Below, piece after piece: positions 1 through 6,003 of a stretch of 7,001 bases of DNA (positions within the stretch are counted from its first letter, which is position 1; every line of letters starts with the position of its first letter). The notes below the pieces were generated by a model. That model worked only from the letters and a program-made list of their open reading frames with translations, was not told the origin of the DNA and did no database searches. The translations under genes were made by a program, and so were the position numbers. This DNA comes from Bacteroidota bacterium (GTDB lineage: Bacteria > Bacteroidota > Ignavibacteria > UBA10030 > UBA6906), in the NCBI GenBank assembly GCA_017860555.1, contig JAGDMJ010000175.1, forward strand, positions 1-7,001, given 5' to 3'.

Positions 1-196
1 GGAGGAATACCTTCGTATATCCTTCATCGGTACGCGGACCAAGGTTAAGGTTGTACTTGTTCTTATCTTCGACTGCCCGAGCCAGAGCGCCGCGAAGGAC
101 GTCCACTTCCGTGGGGGCGAGGACATTGTCCAGCCGGATATAGCCATTCTCTTCATAGAAACATACCTGTTCGTCGGAGATCGGGTAAGGGTTCAT
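1..196 (-). CDS. Phytanoyl-CoA dioxygenase (PhyH) family protein, N-terminal part only
   Basis: The first 65 codons of a protein that continues beyond the left edge of the window. The translation begins MNPYPISDEQVCFYEENGYI and continues with a stretch reading RLDNVLAPTEVDVLRGAL. A Phe-Tyr-x-x-Asn-Gly-Tyr turn followed by an amphipathic helix is the usual opening of PhyH-family Fe(II)/2-oxoglutarate oxygenases. The iron-binding His-x-Asp...His residues would lie outside the window, so activity cannot be judged. The ATG at 196-194 is preceded by GAGGA (201-205) with a four-base gap, which supports this start. It lies 194 bp downstream of the kinase-phosphatase gene on the same strand. No terminator or convincing promoter is visible between them, so co-transcription is possible but unproven. 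The PhyH family is diverse and the substrate is unknown. Confidence 0.75.
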   Translation of the reverse strand, partial: MNPYPISDEQVCFYEENGYIRLDNVLAPTEVDVLRGALARAVEDKNKYNLNLGPRTDEGYTKVFL

Positions 197-390
197 CGTA
201 TCCTCGTCTGGCCTTGTGAATATGTGTGGTGGGCTGCCGCCGCTGCCTGGCCTGTACCTGGCATTCGTAACATGAGAACTGCCGGCATGGTTTCAGGCAG
301 GCAGATACTTGTGAGGAACACATCCTCCGGCGAATGCCCACGGACCCCATTCCTCGCAAGAGAGCCTGACGGAACCTGGGGCGAGCGGAA

Positions 391-2283
391 CTACCGGCGC
401 GTCAGGAGTTCCGCCACGATCTCACGCTGGGAGAAGTCGGGAACGACGATATCCGCCCCGGCCTTAATCAGTCGCGTCCGCTTGGAAGGGTTCAGGCCGT
501 ACCGCCGCACCTCGTCCGACGCAACCCCGAGGGCAAATCCGCCCACTTTCTTTGCGAGACGCAATTCAACAGGCCCGTCGCCTATGCAGGCAAGCTCTGC
601 CCCGGAGAGCTGGTTCTCCCGAAGTATCTGCTCGATCACCATCTTCTTTGCCGATCCTGTCCCCTTCCCCCCCCACCCATAGATGCGCCCTTCAAAAAGC
701 GCAGCATACCCAAGGGCCTTCGCCTCCTGTTCAACATCGGCCTGGTCTGTCCCACTGGCCAGATACAGCTTGGTTCCTTGTTCGAACAGGCTCTGCAGAA
801 ATTCCCTCGCTCCCTTGATGGTGAAATCGGCCTGGTCTAGTTCGCCCCGCCGGAGCTTGTTCGTGCGCTTCCGGACCATTTCCATCAAGGCCTCATTATA
901 GATACCTTTATATCCCGTTGCATCCAGGATTTCTTCCGGTGGGACGAGGCCGTACTGTCGGACCATTGCCTCAAGCGTCTGCATCTGCACGATCGTTTCG
1001 ATGCCCGTGGACTGGTCGATGTATTCGCGCACCCTGCGCACGATCCGTTGATAAAGCTCCTCGGGAGCACCAAGGTATTGCTTTCCCAGAATCGCCTTGA
1101 TCATGACCGGCTCCATGATCTGTTCCCACCCTTCCCGGAGCGTGGAAATGGTCCCATCATGATCGAAGATGACATGCTTGATCCCCTGCGAGGGAGTCTG
1201 AGAAATGATCTCGATCTCGGAATTCTTCCAGACAGTCCTCTTTCTAATATCTTCGGCGATCTCCGGGTGGTACACATAGTCGCAGTAGGCTGCCAGTTCA
1301 CGGATTTCCGCCTGTGTCGCGGTTCCGGTCTGCCGCAGTTTCCTGACCGTCACCCCGGCTGCGTAATTTCCCACCTCGATGGCATCGGCAATGGCGGCTC
1401 CGCCGGCAAGGCTGGCGGTGATGGCCGATGCCGTGGTATCACCGGCACCAACCGGATCCGTCGGGCCGACGACCATAATACCGGGGACCTGGTGGACAGC
1501 CTGCCGGTCATACGCCATGATCCCTCGGTCGCTGCGCGTGATGATCACCTCTTTCCCCGTGCGCGCGCTGATCTGCGTGGCGTATTCGGTCAATTCCTCC
1601 ACCGTAACGGCCTGGTTGACCACGCGTTCCTGTCCGCAGAGGCGTGCGGCCTCCGCTGCATTGAGTTTGAAGATCATGCCGCGGTAGCGGTCAGAGATAT
1701 CCCGTGCGTCAAGGAGAAAGATCCGATCCCGGTGGCGATCGACGAGAGACTGCAGCCCGGCGATCAGATGATCACTGTGGATCCCCTGCTTCAACTGCTG
1801 ATTGATGATCACCGCATCGAGCGTCTTCATACGCTCGTCAAGACACGCCAGGAGCCGGTCCGCCGTCTCGTCGGTGATCCTGTTGAATCGGCCGAAATCG
1901 AATCGCTCTTGTTCCTCAAGGTCGATATACGGCTTGGCATAGACCGCCGTCGCCCAATCCTTCGGCTGCACGAGCATACCGGCACTTTTTACTCCCAGGC
2001 GACGCAACAATTCCAGCATCTCCCTTCCAAAGATATCGTCGCCGATCACCCCGAAAGCTGATACCTCTCCGACGCCAACGGCGGCGAGGTTGCTGACCAC
2101 ATTGCCCGCCCCTCCGAGGCCATAGGACTGTTCGCAGATGGCATTCGTGGGTTTCCCGGTTTCCAGGGAACGCTCGTCGTGCGTCCGGTCCAGGAGCCAG
2201 TACGCGTCAATGCAGAAATCCCCCACCACACCGATACGCAATCGGCCGAATCCTTCCAGAATGTCGCTCAGCTTCTTGTTCAT
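391..2283 (-). CDS. Bifunctional PfkB/HldE-like carbohydrate kinase fused to a HAD-family phosphatase
   Basis: A 630-residue, two-domain protein, likely cytoplasmic. Residues 1 to about 335 form a PfkB/ribokinase-fold kinase closest in pattern to the heptose-7-phosphate kinase domain of HldE (RfaE). It has VVGDFCIDAYW near residue 20, the substrate-side glycine motif GLGGAGNVV at 55-63, and the anion-hole/catalytic motif TDPVGAGDTT at 275-284, with the catalytic Asp in GAGD. Residues from about 368 to 630 form a HAD hydrolase: motif I is FDHDGT, with nucleophile Asp374 and acid/base Asp376; motif II is Ser510 in LASGTD; a likely motif III lysine is Lys540; motif IV is IGDGPVE at 567-573. All HAD catalytic positions appear present, with an inserted helical cap between motifs I and II. 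The start ATG overlaps the stop of the upstream gene (ATGA, 2280-2283), indicating translational coupling. Ordinary HldE has a nucleotidyltransferase at the C-terminus instead, so this is not HldE. The substrate is unknown; a sugar or sugar phosphate is inferred from the kinase family. Confidence 0.88.
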   Translation of the reverse strand: MNKKLSDILEGFGRLRIGVVGDFCIDAYWLLDRTHDERSLETGKPTNAICEQSYGLGGAGNVVSNLAAVGVGEVSAFGVIGDDIFGREMLELLRRLGVKSAGMLVQPKDWATAVYAKPYIDLEEQERFDFGRFNRITDETADRLLACLDERMKTLDAVIINQQLKQGIHSDHLIAGLQSLVDRHRDRIFLLDARDISDRYRGMIFKLNAAEAARLCGQERVVNQAVTVEELTEYATQISARTGKEVIITRSDRGIMAYDRQAVHQVPGIMVVGPTDPVGAGDTTASAITASLAGGAAIADAIEVGNYAAGVTVRKLRQTGTATQAEIRELAAYCDYVYHPEIAEDIRKRTVWKNSEIEIISQTPSQGIKHVIFDHDGTISTLREGWEQIMEPVMIKAILGKQYLGAPEELYQRIVRRVREYIDQSTGIETIVQMQTLEAMVRQYGLVPPEEILDATGYKGIYNEALMEMVRKRTNKLRRGELDQADFTIKGAREFLQSLFEQGTKLYLASGTDQADVEQEAKALGYAALFEGRIYGWGGKGTGSAKKMVIEQILRENQLSGAELACIGDGPVELRLAKKVGGFALGVASDEVRRYGLNPSKRTRLIKAGADIVVPDFSQREIVAELLTRR

Positions 2284-3323
2284 GTGATCGGTCCGCCTTC
2301 GAGGCTTCTGATGATTTCCTGATAGAGACGGGGCACCGTCACCCGGTGATCACCCCGAACATAGAAGCCCTCTCCACCAAATGCCTGAGGGATGCGGGTG
2401 GCCACGCTCTTCTGATGACGCACGTAGTAGTCCGGGCTGCTCTCGTTCTGCATATTGTCCGGACAGTAGGGGCTCAGGTCAAAATCCGCGGTGACAATCC
2501 CGGCAGGCGCCTTCCCGACGTTTCCCGCCATGGAGACCGCCTTCAGCAGGACCTCGGGCCCCGTCACCGCAGAGCTCACGTTCAGCACGACTCCTCCCCC
2601 TCCGACTCGTGTAATCTCCTGGGCGAAAATAAGGAAGTCTCGCCCGGAGCAGCCTCCTTTGGCCGAGCCGTCGAAGTTCGGATGCTGATCGATCACGTCG
2701 GTTCCCACCCCGACATGGACTGTAAGTGGCACACCCTGTTCATACGCGGCCGCGATGATGCTGGTCTCAGCATGGGTAAAATCCACCTGGCGGTTCGGAG
2801 CGAGCCTCGTCTCCACGGCATGCCGGAACACAGGGTCGCAGATGAACCTTCCCAGCGCCTCACCGAATCCGAGCTTCTGTTCCTCTCCTTCTGCCAGCGC
2901 CGCGTTGATATAACCAAACTCCCGGGCCATGCCGAATCTCCCCTCCGACAGTCCGCGCGGCACGTGCTCACTCGTCTGGCCGATGAGGGCAAGCTCAAAA
3001 TCATGAATTGCGCCAGCGCCGTTGGTGGCGACCAGCGTGATGGCTCTCCGCCGGATCAGGTCCACGAGGAGCGGTCCCAGCCCGTTCTTCACAACATGTG
3101 CTCCAATGAACCAGATGACCGGCCGATCGGACCGAATCGCCGCCGCGATGCGGAGCGCGAGCTTTGCCAGTGTGGCGCCCTGATCTTCAAGATCATACCG
3201 GGTCCGCAGGACAGAGTCCGGGCTGAGAAGATTTTCCAGGGTCACCCTGTTGGATCGTTCCACCACCGGATATGTTCCGATCCGGTCGGCGGGAAACAGC
3301 GGATATCGACCGTTATACTTCAT
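2280..3323 (-). CDS. Deoxyhypusine-synthase-like conserved protein of unknown function
   Basis: A 347-residue protein with no signal peptide or membrane segment. Conserved-looking blocks (numbered from the chosen Met): RIGTYPVVERSN near 14-25; FIGAHVVKNGLGPLLVDLI at 72-90; TNGAGAIHDFE at 100-110; HVGVGTDVIDQHPNFDGS near 203-220; GGGGVVLNVSSAVTGPEVLL at about 241-260. The layout (GAHVIKxGL, then NGAGAIHDFE, then a TD motif, then GGGVV) resembles the NAD-binding deoxyhypusine synthase fold and a family of bacterial proteins usually left as hypothetical. The GGG-V-K-H-H signature and the lysine-bearing segment of true deoxyhypusine synthases are not evident, so hypusine synthesis is unlikely. 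The ATG at 3323 was chosen because the family-like sequence starts just after it. An open frame extends upstream to 3389, but there is no good ribosome binding site for either start, so the start is uncertain. Its stop overlaps the start of the kinase-phosphatase gene, arguing for a shared pathway. Confidence 0.7.
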   Translation of the reverse strand: MKYNGRYPLFPADRIGTYPVVERSNRVTLENLLSPDSVLRTRYDLEDQGATLAKLALRIAAAIRSDRPVIWFIGAHVVKNGLGPLLVDLIRRRAITLVATNGAGAIHDFELALIGQTSEHVPRGLSEGRFGMAREFGYINAALAEGEEQKLGFGEALGRFICDPVFRHAVETRLAPNRQVDFTHAETSIIAAAYEQGVPLTVHVGVGTDVIDQHPNFDGSAKGGCSGRDFLIFAQEITRVGGGGVVLNVSSAVTGPEVLLKAVSMAGNVGKAPAGIVTADFDLSPYCPDNMQNESSPDYYVRHQKSVATRIPQAFGGEGFYVRGDHRVTVPRLYQEIIRSLEGGPIT

Positions 3324-3478
3324 CCGTGATTGACGAATGGTGAATAGACTCCGGGGGAATCGCACGGGCTGGAAACGACGTGTGGGCAACTCATGGATCG
3401 GTGTTCGTGGTGGCGGAATACCTCCGGTGGGTGCAAATTACGCACCTCGCGGGAAAGACGCAAGTTGCGGGAAACAAG

Positions 3479-3485
3479 AGAGAGG
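3479..3485 (+). promoter_or_regulatory. Ribosome binding site that leaves the start of the cysteine-rich protein ambiguous
   Basis: AGAGAGG lies seven bases before an in-frame TTG at 3493 and thirteen bases before the ATG at 3499. Spacing favours TTG, codon preference favours ATG. The two choices differ only by residues Leu-Ser (read Met-Ser with TTG initiation), so the functional part of the protein is unaffected. Confidence 0.55.
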
Positions 3486-3498
3486 TGTATCTTTGAGC

Positions 3499-3684
3499 AT
3501 GGAAATCGAGGCGTGGTACACATGCATTTACTGCTTCGAGCAGAATGACGTCGTGGTCGACGTGACCGGGGGGATGAATCAGGTCTACGTGGAAGACTGC
3601 CAGGTATGCTGCCGGCCGAACCGCCTCCACATTAGCATTCGCCCCGGTCTTCGAGAGGCGGATATACAGGCTGACGAGGCTTGA
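3499..3684 (+). CDS. Small CPXCG-like cysteine-rich, probable zinc-binding protein
   Basis: A 61-residue protein and the only plus-strand gene supported here. It begins MEIEAWYTCIYCFEQNDVVV. A Cys-x-x-Cys pair lies at residues 9 and 12, followed by an acidic beta stretch, then Gly-Gly and YVEDCQVCCRPNRLH, with cysteines 34, 37 and 38. This matches the family of short bacterial proteins named for a CPXCG motif (two Cys pairs, EDCxVCCRP in the second), thought to form a zinc ribbon of unknown role. The first knuckle reads CIYCF rather than CPxCG, so the Pro and Gly that name the family are replaced while the metal-binding cysteines remain. The frame stays open upstream to 3337, but the extension is arginine- and glycine-rich and looks like untranslated leader. 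The gene is divergent from the deoxyhypusine-synthase-like gene and convergent with the YceI gene, whose terminator separates them. Confidence 0.8.
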   Translation: MEIEAWYTCIYCFEQNDVVVDVTGGMNQVYVEDCQVCCRPNRLHISIRPGLREADIQADEA

Positions 3685-3701
3685 ATTCTCTTCTGCTCAA
3701 G

Positions 3702-3734
3702 AAAAAGCCCCCGGTCACGCAGACCGGAGGCTTT
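3702..3734 (-). terminator. Rho-independent terminator after the YceI gene
   Basis: Bases 3704-3716 pair with 3722-3734 around the loop ACGCA, giving a 13-bp stem with one C/A mismatch at 3710/3728. On the minus strand the stem is followed by TTTTTC (3706-3701, partly within the stem). The site is 33 bp downstream of the YceI stop. Read on the plus strand, the same hairpin lies about 20 bp after the stop of the cysteine-rich gene. Its trailing T run there is only three bases, so it may serve both convergent genes but should be stronger for YceI. Confidence 0.85.
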
Positions 3735-3766
3735 CCGTCCTTGCACTCCTGGATGAGTGTTTGTCC

Positions 3767-4312
3767 CTACGCGGCTTTCGCCACTTCCTCGACCTGGTTG
3801 AACTCCGCGGCTATGTCCAGCTTCACGTCGCTTGACACGACCACCCCACCCGCTTCCGTCATCGCGTTCCACGTGAGTCCATAGTCGAATCGATTGATCA
3901 TTCCTGTGATCTCAAAGCCGGCGACCTTCTTTCCGCCGAAACCGGCAACCGTACCGTTGTAGGACACATCCAATAGCACGGAACGGGTCACCCCTCGGAT
4001 CGTCAGATCTCCCGTCACCTTGAGTTCAGCCTCCGACACAGGGGTCACCGAGGTGGAGCGGAACGTGATCTTCGGGTGCTTTGCCGCATCGAAGAAATCA
4101 GGCGACTTCAAGTGCGCATCACGCTGTTCGTTGTTGGTATTGATGCCGTTCACGTCAGCCTCAAACGAAATGCGTGCATCGGAGAAGTCCTGGTTCTCTG
4201 TCTCGATGACCGCGTTGAAATCCCCGAAACGCCCGGTAACCGTCGAGACGACGAGATGCTTGATCTTGAACTTGACATCCGAATGAGCCGGATCGATGTG
4301 CCATTGTGCCAT
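3767..4312 (-). CDS. YceI-family polyisoprenoid-binding-like protein, cytoplasmic form
   Basis: A 181-residue protein covering the YceI domain with nothing left over. YceI proteins form a lipocalin-like beta barrel that binds isoprenoid chains; many are induced by stress, and their exact roles are mostly unknown. Recognisable segments: WHIDPAHSDVKFKIKHL at 4-20, TGRFGDF at 26-32, RDAHL at 64-68, DFFDAAKHPKITF at 72-84 and GDLTIRGVTR at 101-110. It starts MAQWHID with no hydrophobic leader, unlike secreted E. coli YceI, so a cytoplasmic location is inferred. The start ATG follows GAGAGG with about eight bases between, a good ribosome binding site. It has its own likely promoter (extended -10 near 4363) and a strong terminator, so it can be monocistronic. 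The Crp/Fnr gene lies upstream on the same strand with 115 bp between, and read-through from it cannot be excluded. Confidence 0.93.
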   Translation of the reverse strand: MAQWHIDPAHSDVKFKIKHLVVSTVTGRFGDFNAVIETENQDFSDARISFEADVNGINTNNEQRDAHLKSPDFFDAAKHPKITFRSTSVTPVSEAELKVTGDLTIRGVTRSVLLDVSYNGTVAGFGGKKVAGFEITGMINRFDYGLTWNAMTEAGGVVVSSDVKLDIAAEFNQVEEVAKAA

Positions 4313-4362
4313 TGTTTTTGCCTCTCTGCTTGGTTTACGTTAGCCCGCTGTTCTTTTTCTGT

Positions 4363-4371
4363 AATATAACA
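4363..4371 (-). promoter_or_regulatory. Probable extended -10 promoter for the YceI gene
   Basis: Read on the minus strand the site is TG-T-TATATT: TATATT matches the sigma-70 -10 consensus at five of six positions, and the TG one base upstream is the extended -10 element. No good -35 hexamer stands 16-18 bp upstream, which fits an extended -10 promoter or one needing an activator. Expected transcription start is near 4356, giving a leader of about 44 bases. Confidence 0.5.
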
Positions 4372-4413
4372 GCTCGGCCTTCTCCGGCCCTTCGCGGAGG
4401 GTAAGAAATGGAG

Positions 4414-4427
4414 TTAACCTGGGGTAA
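4414..4427. repeat. Imperfect inverted repeat upstream of the YceI promoter, possible operator
   Basis: TTAACC-TG-GGGTAA: arms of six bases with one mismatch and a two-base centre, immediately after the Crp/Fnr stop codon. Its centre is about 64 bp upstream of the predicted YceI transcription start, the region where Crp/Fnr activators bind at class I promoters. The sequence does not match the E. coli CRP or FNR consensus. Regulator and function are inferences. Confidence 0.25.
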
Positions 4428-5009
4428 TCAGGGTTTTACGATAAGTTCCTTGCGGATGCGGCTCAAAGATTGCGGTGTGATGCCGAGGTAGGATGCGATG
4501 TACTTCTGCGGAATACGCTGGACCAGTTGAGGATTTTTTTTCAGAAAATTGAGATACCGCTCTTCGGCCGTCTTGCTGAGCGTTTCGCTGATCCGGCGAT
4601 GGGTTGCAACATAGTTCGCCTCCTGCAGAAGTCGGAAGAAGCGCTCCATCTTCGGCACTGCTCGCATCAACTTCTCGCGGGCCTCACGATCGAGGAGCAC
4701 GAGCCGGGAATCCTCCAGCGCATCGATATTGAATGTCGCGGGCTCCCCGGTAAGGAAGCTTTGGAGATCGGAGGCCCACCAATCATCGATCGCGAAAGCC
4801 AGTATGTGCTCTTCACCCTTCTCGTCAACAGTGTAGGTACGCAGACAGCCGTGGGTTACGTACGCGATATACTTGTCCGTCTCTCCTTCCTGGACCAGGA
4901 ACTGTTTCCGTCGGAGCTTCCGGGAGATCATGAACGTGGTGCAGAGGGCAAATTCATCGTCAGTGATCTCGACGCGTCGAGCGATATGCTTGTGAAGCTC
5001 GTCGAACAT
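4428..5009 (-). CDS. Crp/Fnr-family transcriptional regulator
   Basis: A 193-residue DNA-binding regulator. Residues from about 5 to 115 form a cyclic-nucleotide-binding-type beta roll (FLVQEGETDKYIAYVTHGCL near 37-56). A dimerisation helix follows at about 115-145 (MERFFRLLQEANY), then a C-terminal winged helix-turn-helix near 165-191 (RIPQKYIASYLGITPQSLSR). The phosphate-binding Gly-Glu...Arg-Ser/Thr motif of cAMP-responsive CRP is not recognisable: the segment reads FAIDDWWASDLQSFLTGEPA. The ligand is therefore unlikely to be cAMP, and there is no cysteine cluster for an Fnr iron-sulfur centre. This pattern is common in Bacteroidota-type Crp/Fnr proteins of unknown signal. The ATG at 5009 is preferred because AGGAA stands nine bases upstream and the predicted promoter lies just behind it; an in-frame ATG at 5060 falls inside that promoter and has no ribosome binding site. 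Confidence 0.9.
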   Translation of the reverse strand: MFDELHKHIARRVEITDDEFALCTTFMISRKLRRKQFLVQEGETDKYIAYVTHGCLRTYTVDEKGEEHILAFAIDDWWASDLQSFLTGEPATFNIDALEDSRLVLLDREAREKLMRAVPKMERFFRLLQEANYVATHRRISETLSKTAEERYLNFLKKNPQLVQRIPQKYIASYLGITPQSLSRIRKELIVKP

Positions 5010-5035
5010 GGGGAAGGTTCCTGAGCAGATGCGGG

Positions 5036-5064
5036 AATGTAGGGATTTACGAATGGACAATCAA
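5036..5064 (-). promoter_or_regulatory. Probable sigma-70-type promoter for the Crp/Fnr gene
   Basis: On the minus strand a -35 element TTGATT (5064-5059, four of six matches) is separated by exactly 17 bases from a -10 element TACATT (5041-5036, four of six). Transcription would start near 5029, leaving a leader of about 20 bases that contains the AGGAA ribosome binding site. This supports the ATG at 5009 and suggests independent transcription from the upstream reductase gene. Confidence 0.5.
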
Positions 5065-5168
5065 GGAGGGGATCGGAGCAGGGGTCGGTCGTCTCGGCAG
5101 GTCCCACAGGAGAAGCCCGACTCCGTGCAGTGCAAACGAGCCGAATACGCGCGGCCGTCAGGGACCCG

Positions 5169-5852
5169 TCACCGGACAATCTTGAAATTGAACATCGGCG
5201 TCTTCAACGCACCAATCAACCTCACCCAGATCGGCAGAATCATCTCCGCGCCTCGGGCGTTTGAAATATCACCCAGATCAATCACGTTCTTCCATCCAAA
5301 CCAATCTTTCAACCACCCGGCAACTTTTTCCCTGGCCCCCACGTCATTGCCGCAGACAAACATATGGTGATCCCCGCCGCCCACCAGTCCCGGGTTGACC
5401 ATGACGAGCGCATTCACGGTGTTAAGCGTCTTCACAACCCTGGCATTCGGAAAAGCGCGCTGTATCTGCTCCCCCAGCGAATCCGTATTGCAGACCGTCA
5501 GCGACGGAGGCATGCCTTTGGAAAAGTCGAGTGGATTGGCGATATCCATCAGGATCTTCCCGTTGAGGTTTGCTTCCCCCGCCGCCCTGAGGGCTTCGAT
5601 GGACCCGGAGCCGTTCGTGGCATTGATCAGCACTTCGCCATGCATAGCGGTTCCGGCAAAGGATTCAAGCCGGACCTCCGGGTGCTGCACCTGCCAGACG
5701 CTGAACGGCGGTGTGCCATACCGTCCCGGTTCTGTCCCCGCCCGTGTCGCAGCGACATCCCGCGTTCCGATGACCACGTCATGACCAAGAGCGGAGAGCT
5801 TTTCAGCGAGGGTTTGCCCGACAATTCCGGTTCCGATGATGCCGATCTTCAT
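5169..5852 (-). CDS. NADP-binding oxidoreductase, F420-dependent NADP reductase-like family
   Basis: A 227-residue Rossmann-fold protein. It opens MKIGIIGTGIVGQTLAEKLS, with the dinucleotide-binding glycines at 7, 9 and 12. Strand two ends in IGTRD, with Thr30 and Arg31 placed to hold the 2'-phosphate of NADP(H). Middle motifs are LINATNGSGS and DIANPLDFS. The C-terminus, DLGDISNARGAEM then MFNFKIVR, is typical of the small bacterial members of the Fno-like family. The family is named for archaeal F420H2:NADP oxidoreductase, but most bacterial members have no proven F420 dependence, so the electron partner is left open. The ATG at 5852 was chosen because it begins the Rossmann strand and follows GGAG with seven bases between; the open frame continues to 5996, but that extension has no family-like sequence. 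It lies downstream of the thymidylate synthase gene by 151 bp. Confidence 0.88.
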   Translation of the reverse strand: MKIGIIGTGIVGQTLAEKLSALGHDVVIGTRDVAATRAGTEPGRYGTPPFSVWQVQHPEVRLESFAGTAMHGEVLINATNGSGSIEALRAAGEANLNGKILMDIANPLDFSKGMPPSLTVCNTDSLGEQIQRAFPNARVVKTLNTVNALVMVNPGLVGGGDHHMFVCGNDVGAREKVAGWLKDWFGWKNVIDLGDISNARGAEMILPIWVRLIGALKTPMFNFKIVR

Positions 5853-5908
5853 AGCGCATCTCCATTTGCTGCAAATTCTGTTTTCATAACGCCGGAGCAC
5901 CCTGCAAC

Positions 5909-5920
5909 GTTCCTGGGAAC
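5909..5920. repeat. Perfect short inverted repeat upstream of the reductase gene
   Basis: GTTCC-TG-GGAAC, five-base arms around a two-base centre, 57 bp upstream of the reductase ATG. It could be an operator, but arms this short occur by chance, and no clear -35/-10 pair is visible beside it. Confidence 0.25.
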
Positions 5921-5927
5921 CGTGGTG

Positions 5928-5950
5928 AAAAAAGGCGTCGCGGGACGACG
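5928..5950 (-). terminator. Weak candidate terminator after the thymidylate synthase gene
   Basis: On the minus strand CGTCG (5950-5946) and CGACG (5940-5936) form a five-base-pair stem around a five-base loop, followed by CC and then six T (5933-5928). It is 54 bp past the thymidylate synthase stop. The stem is short, so efficiency is doubtful, but the T run is good. Confidence 0.4.
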
Positions 5951-6003
5951 TTCTGGACTGAAACCGTTTGAGATACCCGCCGCCGGCTGGAGGCAAAAGC
6001 GCG

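Noticed and set aside
153..359. A 68-codon minus-strand frame between the kinase-phosphatase and PhyH genes
   Set aside because: It overlaps the PhyH start in another frame, has no recognisable motif, and looks like chance.
1048..2061. A 337-codon open frame on the plus strand opposite the kinase-phosphatase gene
   Set aside because: The opposite strand encodes a protein with full kinase and HAD motifs. The plus-strand translation shows no family motif and has no clear ribosome binding site.
2346..3329. A 327-codon plus-strand open frame opposite the deoxyhypusine-synthase-like gene
   Set aside because: It is the antisense shadow of a gene with recognisable motifs. Its translation is rich in His, Arg and Asp, with no recognisable domain.
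3431..3478. Resemblance to a cyclic-di-GMP (GEMM) riboswitch, from GCAAA and GACGCAAG in the leader of the cysteine-rich gene
   Set aside because: The GNRA-capped P2 stem and the pairing that brackets the core are absent, so only short word matches remain.
4381..4410. A terminator after the Crp/Fnr gene (CTCCG/CGGAG or GGCC/GGCC hairpins)
   Set aside because: The stems are short and no T run follows on the minus strand.
5853..6003. A promoter for the reductase gene
   Set aside because: TTGCAG-like -35 candidates exist, but no acceptable -10 stands at 16-18 bp, so no promoter can be supported.
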